Shown: in pieces, positions 25,729-34,683 of the stretch
Numbering within the stretch: the stretch's first letter is position 1
Layout of the letters: each line of letters starts with the position of its first letter
Assembly: GCF_001591645.1 (NCBI RefSeq)
Contig: NZ_BCVH01000001.1
Span: forward strand, 744,001-808,000
Length of the DNA: 64,000 bases
Direction: 5' to 3'
Origin: Robertmurraya korlensis NBRC 107688
GTDB lineage: Bacteria; Bacillota; Bacilli; Bacillales; Cytobacillaceae
Notes under the pieces: model-generated
The model's input: the letters and a program-made list of their open reading frames with translations, nothing else
Database searches by the model: none
Told to the model about the DNA's origin: nothing
Position numbers and translations under genes: made by a program

Positions 25729-26766
25729 ATGGAAAAACATAATATTCGATTGACTTCCTCGGAGATTGCCAATCTGTGGACTAACTACATGGGAGATAGT
25801 ATATCTATTTGCGTGTTTACTTATTTTCTAAATCATATAGACGACTTGGAAATAAAAAGGGTATTAGAGCACGCGATCGATTTATCTAGACAGCATATTA
25901 GCAAAATTGCTCAAATTTTCAGGGAGGAAGGAATTCCTGTACCCCTTGGTTTTACCAATGAGGATGTATATCCGCAAGCGGAACGATTATTTTCAGACTC
26001 CTTTTACCTTCAATATGTAAAGCATATGACAAAGGGAGGATTGGCTACTTACAGTGCGGTATTACCAAACGTATTTCGAAATGATATTCGTGAGTATTAT
26101 ATGTCGTGTCTTTCCTCAACAATGGAATTGTTTAATGAGTCAACCAATTTATTACTTTCAAAAGGACTAGAAGTTAGGTCTCCTTACATAGCCTATCCAT
26201 CAAGAGTAGAATTTGTAGAGAAACAAAGCTTCTTATCTGGTTGGCTCGGCGAAGAAAGGCCGTTAACAGCTATTGAGATTACTCATTTGTATGCCAATAT
26301 ACAAACCAACAAGCTAGGAGAAGCATTTTGTTTAGGCTTTGCTCAGGTGGCGAAACAAAAAGAAGTGAAGGAATATATGCATAGAGGCGTTGAAATATGT
26401 AAAAAGCACATCACGCTCTTTACTGAATATCTTCAGATAAATTCACTACCAATCCCTATGACCTGGGACCAAGAAGTGACAGGATCCACAGACCTTCCAT
26501 TTTCTGAAAAGCTCATGATGTTTCATGTGGGCCTATTGAGTGCTACAGGAATGGGGAATTATGGAGTGGCGATGTCATTATCACCAAGAAGAGATCTTGC
26601 CTCTATGTACGGTCGACTGATCCCAGAGGTAGGAAAGTTTGCAGAGGACGGAACAAATATCAGTATTAATAGAACATCACCATATCAAGGAGCATACAAT
26701 CCTTCGCGGCTTCCCGCATCCTTCGGGTGGAAATGGTCATCGTCACCGTCAGTTTGCGGAGAATAA
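25729..26766 (+). CDS. DUF3231 family protein (paralogue 2) with foreign C-terminus
   Basis: Second DUF3231 protein of the window, 345 residues, with the same two-half helical structure as the copy at 13387 (IPVPLGF near residue 68, LPIPMTW near 242, PFSEKLMMFHVGLLSAT). Homology to the family appears to stop at AEDGTNI, about residue 308. The family ending (xGWLEQPPQ) is replaced by a Pro/Ser-rich tail that is an out-of-frame reading of a glycosylase-like gene remnant. The gene was therefore probably fused by a deletion. AACGGAGG precedes the ATG. It may still fold and function. Confidence 0.8.
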   Translation: MEKHNIRLTSSEIANLWTNYMGDSISICVFTYFLNHIDDLEIKRVLEHAIDLSRQHISKIAQIFREEGIPVPLGFTNEDVYPQAERLFSDSFYLQYVKHMTKGGLATYSAVLPNVFRNDIREYYMSCLSSTMELFNESTNLLLSKGLEVRSPYIAYPSRVEFVEKQSFLSGWLGEERPLTAIEITHLYANIQTNKLGEAFCLGFAQVAKQKEVKEYMHRGVEICKKHITLFTEYLQINSLPIPMTWDQEVTGSTDLPFSEKLMMFHVGLLSATGMGNYGVAMSLSPRRDLASMYGRLIPEVGKFAEDGTNISINRTSPYQGAYNPSRLPASFGWKWSSSPSVCGE

Positions 26767-26809
26767 AGAAGCGATGAAGAGTTACTTACATACATATTTT
26801 CAATCATAA
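26675..26809 (+). pseudogene. C-terminal remnant of a uracil-DNA-glycosylase-like protein
   Basis: In the frame +1 to the DUF3231 tail, codons read HHHIKEHTILRGFPHPSGGN, then GHRHRQFAENKEAMKSYL and a TAA stop. FPHPSGxNGHR resembles the C-terminal motif of uracil-DNA glycosylase-superfamily proteins. There is no start; the 5' part of the gene is gone. Confidence 0.6.
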
Positions 26810-26824
26810 AAAGAAGGTGTTACA

Positions 26825-27079
26825 TTGAAGAAAATCAGCATTTATTTATTACTAGGGATTAACTTATTTTACATCGTCAATTTTTTAGTGAATTTTGAAC
26901 AAATCTTTCTTGGAGTGTATTGGCTATTCTTTTTTATCATTGGACTCTGTTTATCGATTTTTTATTTATTTCAATCCAAAAAAGAGAACCCATACTTGTC
27001 CAATGCACTTTTAGTAACAAGTCTTAGTTCCATAGGATTTTATTGGTTTCAATATTTTTTAGCTCATTTCATGGGGTAG
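26825..27079 (+). CDS. Small membrane protein, 84 aa
   Basis: Hypothetical protein with about three hydrophobic helices (ISIYLLLGINLFYIVNFLV, LGVYWLFFFIIGLCLSIFYL, ALLVTSLSSIGFYWF) and a positively charged loop after helix 2. It starts at TTG behind AGAAGGTG. No family recognised. It lies 15 bases after the glycosylase remnant and 21 bases before the monooxygenase-like gene, so it may be co-transcribed with it. Confidence 0.62.
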   Translation: MKKISIYLLLGINLFYIVNFLVNFEQIFLGVYWLFFFIIGLCLSIFYLFQSKKENPYLSNALLVTSLSSIGFYWFQYFLAHFMG

Positions 27080-27100
27080 ATAAAAGGGGGAAGCATCTAT

Positions 27101-27418
27101 ATGAGTAAAACTCCAGAGCCACCGTATTATGCTGTCATTTTCTCGTCACAGAGAACACCTGGAGACAATGGATACGGAGCCATGGCGGATAAAATGGTTG
27201 AATTGGCCTCCAAACAAAAAGGATTTTTAGGTGTAGAAAGTGCCCGAGACGAACAATTGGGAATAACCGTTTCTTATTGGGAATCCGTAGACGCAATCCA
27301 AGCGTGGAAAGAGCATTCCGCGCACATCATTGCTCAGGAGAAGGGGAAATCCGAATGGTACGAATCCTTCTCTCTAAGAGTATGCAAGGTAGAAAAACAA
27401 AGCTTCTTCAAAATGTAA
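27101..27418 (+). CDS. Antibiotic-biosynthesis-monooxygenase-like (ABM) protein, YqjZ-like
   Basis: Ferredoxin-like-fold ABM domain protein of 105 residues. AVIFSSQRTPGDNGYGAMADKM, FLGVESARDEQLGITVSYWES and WKEHSAHIIAQEKGKSEWYESF are its conserved parts. It resembles B. subtilis YqjZ. Members act as small monooxygenases or heme-degrading-like proteins, but most are uncharacterised. GGGGGAAG precedes the ATG. A terminator follows immediately. Confidence 0.85.
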   Translation: MSKTPEPPYYAVIFSSQRTPGDNGYGAMADKMVELASKQKGFLGVESARDEQLGITVSYWESVDAIQAWKEHSAHIIAQEKGKSEWYESFSLRVCKVEKQSFFKM

Positions 27419-27419
27419 A

Positions 27420-27449
27420 AAAGACATCCGATTAAGATTGGATGTCTTT
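27420..27449. terminator. Convergent terminator
   Basis: Perfect stem AAAGACATCC / GGATGTCTTT between the ABM gene and the spore protein gene. Confidence 0.85.
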
Positions 27450-27626
27450 CCCATGGATTCTACTTTTTACTTCCTCTGCATCAGTATTACTGTATTGACT
27501 AGTGCCTTTGCCGCCTGTTTGAGCTAATAATGCCTTTACCTCATTATAAGACAATCCTGATTCCGCATTCTTCCTTTTAACCTCATTGATATCGGTACCA
27601 ATCTCAGTATAATCTTTTTGATTCAT
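27432..27626 (-). CDS. Gamma-type small acid-soluble spore protein-like
   Basis: Hydrophilic protein of 64 residues rich in Asn, Gln, Ser, Lys and Glu with no Cys or Trp. The repeats TDINEVKRKNAES and TDAEEVKSRIHGK resemble the repeated TD/NxxEVKxxN units of gamma-type SASP (SspE-like), which serve as an amino acid store in the spore core. The middle (YNEVKALLAQTGGKGTSQYS) differs from the classical protein. A ribosome site AGGAGG precedes the ATG. Expression in the forespore is expected but no sigma-G promoter was verified. Confidence 0.72.
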   Translation of the reverse strand: MNQKDYTEIGTDINEVKRKNAESGLSYNEVKALLAQTGGKGTSQYSNTDAEEVKSRIHGKDIQS

Positions 27627-27750
27627 TCTTTAGCCTCCTATCTACTTTTTTAATACTCTTTCTTATAAATGCAAAAATTATGTAATGGTACCTTCTTAAC
27701 TTGTAAATAATGTAAAAGGAGAACAAGTACAACCAGTTAGGAGTAATCCA

Positions 27751-28323
27751 ATGGCGAAATTAATCAATTTACCGGCGTTAATGATTTTGGATGTTCAGAA
27801 GGGGTTTGACGATCCGTATTGGGGGAAAAGAAATAACCCTCAGGCTGAGGAAAACATGGCAAGCTTACAAGCAGAGTGGAGAAAAAGGAAAGGTACGATT
27901 ATCTATTCCAAGCATCTATCGATCTTGCCTAAATCACCATTACACCATACGAATAAAGAAGGTACAGAGTTTAAGGATGTAATTAGACCAAATCCGGATG
28001 AACCGGTATTTACCAAACAGGTTAATAGTGCCTTTATTGGGACAGAGCTCGAAACATATTTGAGTGAACAGCAAATAAAAACAGTTGTTATTACAGGACT
28101 TTCCACACAGCACTGTGTATCAACAACCACAAGAATGAGTGGGAACTTAGGTTATCAAACGTATCTTGTATCGGATGCGATTGCAGCATTTGAAATCACC
28201 GACCACAAAGGAAAGACACACTCCGCTGATATGATCCAAGAGCTCGAATTAGCTATGCTACAGAAGGAGTTCGCTACAATTTTAACAACTGATGACATAA
28301 TCAATCAACTGGATCAACTTTAA
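27751..28323 (+). CDS. Isochorismatase-family cysteine hydrolase
   Basis: Cysteine hydrolase of 190 residues. The catalytic triad is visible: Asp in MILDVQKGF (residue 14), Lys in VFTKQVNSAF and Cys in GLSTQHCVSTT. LVSDAIAAF is the family loop after the cysteine. Members hydrolyse isochorismate, nicotinamide or small amides/ureides; substrate cannot be assigned. Ribosome site AGGAG before ATG. Single gene with a convergent terminator. Confidence 0.87.
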   Translation: MAKLINLPALMILDVQKGFDDPYWGKRNNPQAEENMASLQAEWRKRKGTIIYSKHLSILPKSPLHHTNKEGTEFKDVIRPNPDEPVFTKQVNSAFIGTELETYLSEQQIKTVVITGLSTQHCVSTTTRMSGNLGYQTYLVSDAIAAFEITDHKGKTHSADMIQELELAMLQKEFATILTTDDIINQLDQL

Positions 28324-28333
28324 CAAAATGTAG

Positions 28334-28355
28334 AGCGCAGGGAGATCTCTGCGCT
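28334..28355. terminator. Convergent terminator
   Basis: Stem AGCGCAG / CTGCGCT with a self-complementary GAGATCTC centre. Confidence 0.7.
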
Positions 28356-29115
28356 ATTTATCTAACTTGAAAAGCTTTAGAAACCTATGATATGGGCATT
28401 TGGATAAAGAGGTATCATCATCCCGTAAGAAATACTGTCTCCATTCGAAATTATCCTCTGAACCATAACTATTTAAATCGGGGTGATTATCAATGGAGTC
28501 GTACTTAGCCAACCGTTTACGAATCTGTTTTTTAATATTTTTCGCATGGGACTCATTTTTACCGAATTCTTGTAATACCCATCGTGGGGTTATGGCTAGC
28601 ATCATCGTGTCAAAATGACGGCTTTGTCGGTTTTCATGTGAGGGTGTGGCACAGTACATAAAATATTTTTCCCCATGAAAGCAAAATTCCCAGACTGGGT
28701 CATGGGGGTCAGTTGGAATATCTTCAGGCCACTCCATCCCATCAATAGCAGAAAGACCACCTAATTGCTGCCAGAATAGTTGTTCATATTGTTCGACTGA
28801 ATATGTTTCTTCACCCTCTACTAGAACCTTATAAAAAACAATAAGTGACGTATACTTACCAAAATCTTTTGATTTGTTTGTAAACTCTTCTAATAGCCTT
28901 CCCAATTCGTAAATCGAGGATAGCTCTCTTGGATCATCTACAAACCCGTAGCGGAGTTGGTTCGTGGAAAAGCCAATGGTTGCTGGTATGCAAGGGAATG
29001 GTCTTTCTTTATCCGTCATTTTTGCTTCGAATTTTTCTAAAGTCGTTCTTTCCCAATTGTCTAGGTGTTCTCGTAATATCGCTTCATCTTTATATAAACC
29101 TTTGATAATTATCAC
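28354..29115 (-). CDS. YqcI/YcgG family protein
   Basis: Protein of 253 residues of the YqcI/YcgG family. Conserved parts are PFPCIPATIGF, LRYGFVDD, FCFHGEKYFMYCATPSHENR (with the typical heme- or metal-ligating His/Cys-like surroundings) and the C-terminal SEDNFEWRQYFLRDD followed by CPYHRF. Some relatives are heme-dependent oxygenases acting on guanidine or arginine compounds, but this family is mostly uncharacterised. The GTG start has a poor ribosome site (TTTTGTGAG) and is tentative. Confidence 0.8.
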   Translation of the reverse strand: MIIIKGLYKDEAILREHLDNWERTTLEKFEAKMTDKERPFPCIPATIGFSTNQLRYGFVDDPRELSSIYELGRLLEEFTNKSKDFGKYTSLIVFYKVLVEGEETYSVEQYEQLFWQQLGGLSAIDGMEWPEDIPTDPHDPVWEFCFHGEKYFMYCATPSHENRQSRHFDTMMLAITPRWVLQEFGKNESHAKNIKKQIRKRLAKYDSIDNHPDLNSYGSEDNFEWRQYFLRDDDTSLSKCPYHRFLKLFKLDK

Positions 29116-29307
29116 CTCACAAAAGCTTATATACTATATTCCCTTAGCTTTTATTGGTTGAATGTCCTAGATAAAATGGGCGTTATATCAAGAATAGTTA
29201 ATAATTTCCTCGACCATACTGATCCTAGCTGGTTTTTATTGAGAACAGAAAAACATTTTGAAATAATTGTAAGACTCGGTTTACGTAATGAAACAGGAGG
29301 AAGAAGA

Positions 29308-30748
29308 ATGAAAAACATAACAACCAAAAAAGTAAAAGAGCCAAATGATAACACTACCTATTAGTCCGCGGCCTCTTATAAATCCTGATGATGTTTGGGT
29401 GCCAGAGGGGTATAAAGTCGAAGTGGTTGCAGTGGGACTCTCGTTCCCGACAGGTATGGGGTTTTCAGACGATGGCACGTTATACATATTAGAAGGTGGC
29501 AGTACCTGGCCCACACGCCCAGCTCTTCCTCCACGAATATTACAATTAGATTCATCCGGAAATCTTGAGGTGTTTGCTGTCGAGACATTGGGTGGGCCAA
29601 GAGGTGTCACCTATCGAGATGGCTATATTTATGTGAGCTGCAAAGGTGGGTATTTAGTCAGAATTTTTCGCTATGATGTGAAGACAAGAGAAAGAGAAGT
29701 GTTAATTGAAAAAATCCCTAGCGGGTGGATGGCATGAGCTGGGAGGGCCGGTGTTCAGTCCACATGATGGATTAATGTATTTTGCTAATGGTTCTGTAAC
29801 GCAAAATGGCGTGTGCCTGCCAGCCGGATTTACAGTTGATTTGGCCAAGCATCCTCATGCCCATGACATTCCGGGTGAGGATATGATCCTAACAGGAAAC
29901 AATATTTCTACGAGAAATCCATTGATGCCTTTCCATTTTTAACAGAGACAGGGCCATTTAAGCCTTTTGGTACTCGCGCAAAAAAGGGTGAGAAAATAAA
30001 AGGAGAATTATGGTGTACTTCTGGATTATGGCGTTCAAAGCCAGATGGAAGTGATGTTGAGTTATTGGCTTGGGGCTTAAGAAATCCATATGGGCTCGCC
30101 TTTAGTGAGGATGGAGAATTATACGCATCAGATAATTGTCTTGAAGAAAAAGGGGAACGCTCAATTGGCGGAGATCCAGACCGGGTATGGCATATTCGTA
30201 ATGCAAAAACCTCACATGGGAGTGTAAAAAAGCCTGATTGGTATGGATTCCCTGAATTTAGAGCTGACGGTGTGCCTGTATGGGATGAAAAAGCAAAACC
30301 AGCCAAAGGACTTCGTGCTGAGCAACTAATTTAGAATTTACCAGTATGGGCAGGACCTCCTGCGTATTTAGAGAAGCCTCATTCTTGTATGACAAAAATG
30401 GACTTCTGCCGTTCAGAAGAATTTGGTTTTCGGGGAGAGTTATTCGTAGCAGAGTTTGGCACCTATGCACCTCTTAATTCACCGCACGAAAAAGATATAA
30501 ACAATGGCTTTCAAATTGTACGTGTTGATGTGAAATCAGGACAATCAAAAGTATTTTTAAAAAATAAGGAGCCTGGTGCCTCTTCCTATAATCAGTCTGG
30601 AGGAATTGAAAGACCGGTGGACTGTAAGTTTCACCCTAATGGGAAAAGCTTTTATGTGTTAGATTTTGGGCATTCTCCTGTAAAAGAAGGACTTGTCCAA
30701 GCATATGGACATACCGGTGTTCTCTGGAAAATTTCAAAGAGCGAGTAG
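29308..30748 (+). pseudogene. Decayed PQQ-type sugar (sorbosone) dehydrogenase-like gene
   Basis: A beta-propeller dehydrogenase-like protein of about 475 residues is spread over several frames. The start ATG at 29308 has AGGAGGAAGA before it. The frame stops at TAG 29362. Homology continues in the next frame (PRPLINPDDVWVPEGYKVE, PTGMGFSDDGTLYILEGG) to about 29735 and shifts again (GGPVFSPHDGLMYFANG) to about 29930. It then shifts back (GLRNPYGLAFSEDGELYASD), is cut by an in-frame TAG at 30332-30334 and finishes in that frame with FGTYAPLNSP and VLDFGHSP. Three frameshifts and one nonsense codon make it clearly non-functional. Confidence 0.85.
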
Positions 30749-30762
30749 GAAGGTGTGAGTGG

Positions 30763-31308
30763 AATGGATCATGAAACAATTTTAATAGAGGTAATGATCA
30801 ATACTTAGCAAAACAACTTAAGGAAGTTGAAAAGTGGTTTGAACATGTGCTTACTATTCAATATGTACTTGAGAATAAGTTGCAAAAAGCAATTCCAGCC
30901 ATTCAAGAACCACATATCCAAGAAGCAATTGAGAAAATATTAGATGCGAATAAGCATCATACAAAAGTGATTGACGAGTTATTTGATATTGTTGATAGCA
31001 AACCAAATACAACACTTGACTATGTTCTTGGATCGGTTGTTGGAAAATTTGAAGAACTGATGGGTTTTCAGGATATTATGGGTGGGGCGGTTGGGTCATG
31101 GCAACAGATTCACCATCTATTAATTTTGAATCAGCAGGCAATGGGAGCATTTGCAGTTGCGGAACAATTAGGACTTTCTCTGGGGATAAAAGAAATCGTA
31201 GGGGTCGGCTACTCCATCACTCATGAAAAAACAATGCACCAATTATTGCTTCAGGAATACATGCTGGAAATGGCACCCATTTCGATTTTATATAAGGAAG
31301 AAGTGTAA
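30763..31308 (+). pseudogene. Ferritin-like helical protein gene with 5' frameshift
   Basis: ATG 30763 (MDHETILIE, behind GAAGGTGTGAG) runs into TAG after 14 codons. From about 30792 the reading frame NDQYLAKQLKEVEKWFEH joins without a start to the long frame ending at 31308. The product, about 180 residues, is helical, with repeated LDANKHHTKVIDELFDIV and LLLQEYMLEMAPIS segments resembling a ferritin-like bundle. One base change near 30790 explains the break. A start at GTG 30847 lacks a ribosome site. It is the second decayed gene in a row. Confidence 0.7.
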
Positions 31309-31362
31309 TTTGGAATAAACTTTGAGATACCGCACTAACCTTATTAAAAGGAGGGGATGTGT

Positions 31363-31932
31363 ATGAACAATTTCTCACGTATATGGAATAAGCAGCATGG
31401 AATGACAACAAGTCAGTTTTCGAATACGAATAAGCTAGTATTAGGAAGTATATTAGGGGCAATCGCTGCTATTCTACAATCGGCGGGACTTCTAGCTGGC
31501 GTCGGTTATGTGTTTAGTACATTAGCAACAGGTCCCATTATTTTAGCTACTATTTTATCCGTTCGTATTGGGCTACTTACATACGCACTTACTCCCATGC
31601 TACTCATGATTATTCAACCAACAGAAGTGTTTGTTTTCTTATTTACAACCGGACTACTGGCTGTCGGTATTGGCATCGGATTTAAAACCGTTAAAATAAG
31701 CACACTCGTTGCGGTTATCGGTGGTCTTTGTTTAACTGCTGGTATAGTAATATTGCTGACATTGTTCAACTTTCCTGTCCTAGGGCCTTCTCTTACAGAG
31801 ATAAGTGTAAGTGTAGTTGGAGGTGTCCTCGCTTTTTCAATCGCATATAGTTGGATATGGATGAGAATAAGCTTAATCGGGATGAAATACATGAACCGTG
31901 TAATAGTAAGGCATATAGCTTATGAAAAATGA
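31363..31932 (+). CDS. Multi-pass membrane protein, 189 aa
   Basis: Hydrophobic protein with about five to six membrane helices. After a polar N-terminus (NNFSRIWNKQHGMTTSQFSN), helices include LGSILGAIAAILQSAGLLAG and GPIILATILSVRIGLLTYAL. The layout resembles ECF-transporter S-components or other small vitamin/ion carriers, but I cannot assign a family. The start ATG at 31363 has AAAGGAGGGG upstream. A terminator follows. Confidence 0.72.
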   Translation: MNNFSRIWNKQHGMTTSQFSNTNKLVLGSILGAIAAILQSAGLLAGVGYVFSTLATGPIILATILSVRIGLLTYALTPMLLMIIQPTEVFVFLFTTGLLAVGIGIGFKTVKISTLVAVIGGLCLTAGIVILLTLFNFPVLGPSLTEISVSVVGGVLAFSIAYSWIWMRISLIGMKYMNRVIVRHIAYEK

Positions 31933-31941
31933 TAAGAGATC

Positions 31942-31974
31942 GGGTCTTCATGTTATAGTGAAGACCCCTTTTTC
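31942..31974. terminator. Convergent terminator
   Basis: Nine-pair stem GGGTCTTCA / TGAAGACCC, then CTTTTT. Confidence 0.85.
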
Positions 31975-31978
31975 CACC

Positions 31979-32800
31979 TTACGACTGACTCTCAGAAGTA
32001 ACTCCCAATCTCTCCATAATCCTTCTTTTCCGATATAGCATAACTCCTGCTTCTGCTAAATCATGAATCATTGACCGATTGGTGAACGCTCCAAATACCA
32101 TGCCGGCAATCGGGACCATTTGAAAAAGCTTTTTCCATCCAAATTGATCACGATACGTATAAACGACTTCGCGCCAGCCCTGGAGCTGAGACATCATTTC
32201 ACCCGACTGACTCCCGTTTTGGTAGTACCCGGATAATTCCTTTAGAATGGCTTTTTTCCCAACAATATCGGCTGATGAAAACTGTAGGCATTTAATGATA
32301 AAAATACGTTCACTTTTTTCATTCGGATCATACCCATGAATGATCGCAATCTCTTGCAGGGTTTTTAATGAAATCGCTAATAGTGCAGGTACATCAATCG
32401 CCAGAGTGAAAATTCCTCCAATCCCTGTTGTTGCGCCTTGGACCGTTGCGACCTTTTTCCTGTTTTCTGTTAATGTTTGACTGATTGTATTCATGGTTGA
32501 AAGAGGGATATCTTTGATTTCATCCAAGGTCTCTATCGATTGATTTGCTTCTTTTTTTATCAACTCTAATAACTGTTTTTCTGATACTAGGTATTTCCCG
32601 CCATTTTGAATGTAGTTACCGATTTCGTCCAATAAAACTCCTACTTTGTTGTGGATGAACTGTGGGGTGACTTTATCTAGTAATTTAAAAGGGAGTCTAC
32701 CAAGTCGTTCCCAAATCCAAAGGTTCCCTTGGTCCTTTTCCCATTTTTCGATAATGGCTAGCTCTTTTGTTAACTCTTCTTTGTTTTCCAATGTGATCAT
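31979..32800 (-). CDS. EcsC family protein
   Basis: EcsC-family protein of 273 residues. The region GATTGIGGIFTLAIDVPALLAISLKTLQEIAIIHGYD (about residues 122-158) is the family signature, followed by the C-terminal hydrophobic MVPIAGMVFGAFTNRSMIHDL. EcsC proteins accompany the EcsAB transporter in some Bacillus, but this is an isolated copy and its function is unknown. The start ATG at 32800 follows a weak AAAACAAGGAT ribosome site. Confidence 0.85.
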   Translation of the reverse strand: MITLENKEELTKELAIIEKWEKDQGNLWIWERLGRLPFKLLDKVTPQFIHNKVGVLLDEIGNYIQNGGKYLVSEKQLLELIKKEANQSIETLDEIKDIPLSTMNTISQTLTENRKKVATVQGATTGIGGIFTLAIDVPALLAISLKTLQEIAIIHGYDPNEKSERIFIIKCLQFSSADIVGKKAILKELSGYYQNGSQSGEMMSQLQGWREVVYTYRDQFGWKKLFQMVPIAGMVFGAFTNRSMIHDLAEAGVMLYRKRRIMERLGVTSESQS

Positions 32801-32855
32801 CCTTGTTTTTCTCCATTTTTCCTCAGTTTTTCAACTTTCACGTTATTCTAATCAT

Positions 32856-32869
32856 TTGTTACGTAACAA
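32856..32869. promoter_or_regulatory. Perfect 14-bp palindrome between ecsC-like gene and guaC
   Basis: TTGTTACGTAACAA in the divergent intergenic region. Possible operator; the binding protein is unknown. Confidence 0.5.
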
Positions 32870-32970
32870 TATGTAAAAAGGTTTCAAAAGGATTGTCTAA
32901 AAAACATGAATAAGGGTGGAAAGGTCATACTAAGATAGCAGAACCCATTCAATACATAGAGGTGATCGTG

Positions 32971-33954
32971 ATGGATAACGTATTTGATTATGAAGATATA
33001 CAATTGATTCCAAATAAATCGATTGTAAGTAGCCGAACAGAATGTGATACGAGTGTGACGTTTGGTGGACGTACATTTAGACTTCCTGTGGTTCCAGCTA
33101 ATATGCAGACCATAGTTGACGAAAAGATTTCTATTTATTTAGCGGAAAATAACTATTTTTACATTATGCACCGGTTCCAACCTGAGAAGCGCTTGGATTT
33201 TGTAAAAGACATGCAGAGTCGAGGGTTATACGCTTCGATTAGTGTCGGTGTGAAAGATGAGGAATATCCATTTATTGAACAACTAGCCAAAGAAAATCTT
33301 ACCCCTGAATATATTACAATTGACATTGCTCACGGTCATTCCAACGCTGTTATTCATATGATTCAACATATTAAAAAACACTTGCCAAATAGCTTTGTAA
33401 TTGCAGGCAATGTTGGTACTCCTGAGGCGGTAAGGGAGTTAGAGAATGCCGGGGCTGATGCGACGAAAGTTGGTATTGGACCTGGGAAAGTGTGTATTAC
33501 GAAAATCAAAACAGGGTTTGGTACGGGTGGTTGGCAGTTAGCTGCATTAAGATGGTGTGCAAAGGCTGCCAGCAAGCCCATTATAGCGGACGGCGGTATT
33601 CGTACACACGGGGATATTGCCAAATCTGTTCGGTTTGGTGCATCAATGGTAATGATCGGGTCACTCTTTGCTGGACACGAGGAGTCACCAGGGGAAACAG
33701 TCGAAAGAGATGGAAAGACGTGTAAAGAATACTTTGGTTCTGCCTCAGAATTCCAAAAGGGAGAACGGAAGAATGTAGAAGGGAAGAAGATGTACGTTGA
33801 GTATAAAGGGGCTTTAAAGGATACATTGATCGAAATGGAGCAGGATTTGCAGTCATCGATCTCATACGCAGGAGGAAATAAACTGGCTGCTATTCGAACC
33901 GTCGATTATGTCATCGTGAAGAACTCTATTTTTAACGGTGACAAGGTCTATTAA
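32971..33954 (+). CDS. guaC: GMP reductase
   Basis: GMP reductase of 327 residues, converting GMP to IMP with NADPH in purine interconversion. The sequence is very close to remembered B. subtilis Gua[13 protein letters not shown] at the start, the active-site loop [20 protein letters not shown] with the catalytic Cys, and [16 protein letters not shown] 32971 is preferred, with GAGGTGATC upstream; the longer GTG start at 32962 overlaps it. No purine riboswitch aptamer was recognised upstream; a palindrome lies at 32856-32869. Confidence 0.96.
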   Translation: MDNVFDYEDIQLIPNKSIVSSRTECDTSVTFGGRTFRLPVVPANMQTIVDEKISIYLAENNYFYIMHRFQPEKRLDFVKDMQSRGLYASISVGVKDEEYPFIEQLAKENLTPEYITIDIAHGHSNAVIHMIQHIKKHLPNSFVIAGNVGTPEAVRELENAGADATKVGIGPGKVCITKIKTGFGTGGWQLAALRWCAKAASKPIIADGGIRTHGDIAKSVRFGASMVMIGSLFAGHEESPGETVERDGKTCKEYFGSASEFQKGERKNVEGKKMYVEYKGALKDTLIEMEQDLQSSISYAGGNKLAAIRTVDYVIVKNSIFNGDKVY

Positions 33955-33959
33955 AAGAT

Positions 33960-33999
33960 GAAAGTGAGCATTACCCGGTAGGGATGCTCACTTTCTTTT
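33960..33999. terminator. Convergent terminator
   Basis: Twelve-pair stem GAAAGTGAGCAT / ATGCTCACTTTC between guaC and the PAP2 gene; overlaps the PAP2 stop. Confidence 0.85.
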
Positions 34000-34633
34000 T
34001 TCTTCTATCTTTATATCGCTGAAAAAATCCAATCGCGAGCATTAACCAAAAAGCACTAATGAAATATCCAGCTAGAATGTCACTCGGATAATGGACACCG
34101 AGATAAATTCGGCTAACTCCTATTGAAAGAATGACTACCAGACTAATTAGAATATGGATTGTCCGTTTGAATGAAGTATTGATATGGCGCCACAAAATAA
34201 AAGTCAGTACCCCATATAAGGCAAATGCCATGGTCGCATGACCACTCGGAAAGCTGTAATTACTCGCTTCAGCTAAACGATGCAAGTCCGGTCTCGCCCG
34301 TTGAAAGACCATTTTTAACGTTAGAAAAAGGATATTCGCCCCTAAGATTACCGCTATAAATAGGATAAGCTCCGCACGGTGGTTCAATACCTTGTATAGA
34401 AGAAAGAGACTGATTAGTGACAGAATAATCACTGGTATGGTATCGCCAATAAAAGTGAAAAATCTCATGATACCGGTTAACCATGGAGCTTCTACCCCTT
34501 GAATAGAAGAGATGATTATGTTGTCAAAAGAGACAATCGTATTTCTCCGCACGAAAAGTGCCATTACACTAAACGCTAGTAATGAGAGTAGACTTATAAA
34601 AAATGCAATCAGTAGTTGTGTTTTTAACTTCAT
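33971..34633 (-). CDS. PAP2-family membrane phosphatase
   Basis: Membrane phosphatase of 220 residues with six hydrophobic helices. The three PAP2 motifs are KMVFQRARPD, SFPSGHATMAF and SRIYLGVHYPSDILAG. Such proteins dephosphorylate lipid phosphates, including undecaprenyl pyrophosphate (BcrC type) and phosphatidylglycerol phosphate; which one applies here is undecided. AGAAGG-type ribosome site before the ATG. Single gene. Confidence 0.9.
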   Translation of the reverse strand: MKLKTQLLIAFFISLLSLLAFSVMALFVRRNTIVSFDNIIISSIQGVEAPWLTGIMRFFTFIGDTIPVIILSLISLFLLYKVLNHRAELILFIAVILGANILFLTLKMVFQRARPDLHRLAEASNYSFPSGHATMAFALYGVLTFILWRHINTSFKRTIHILISLVVILSIGVSRIYLGVHYPSDILAGYFISAFWLMLAIGFFQRYKDRRKKKVSIPTG

Positions 34634-34683
34634 GAGAAGGTCTCCATCTTTCTAGAATCTTACATTGTCAGTTTAATAATAGT

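Noticed and set aside
29158-29364. 68-codon ORF overlapping the start of the decayed sugar dehydrogenase gene
   Set aside because: It merely extends the real ATG at 29308 upstream without a ribosome site; the upstream part has no protein-like features.
30332-30334. TAG in the sugar dehydrogenase as recoding
   Set aside because: The gene also has three frameshifts, so simple decay explains it.
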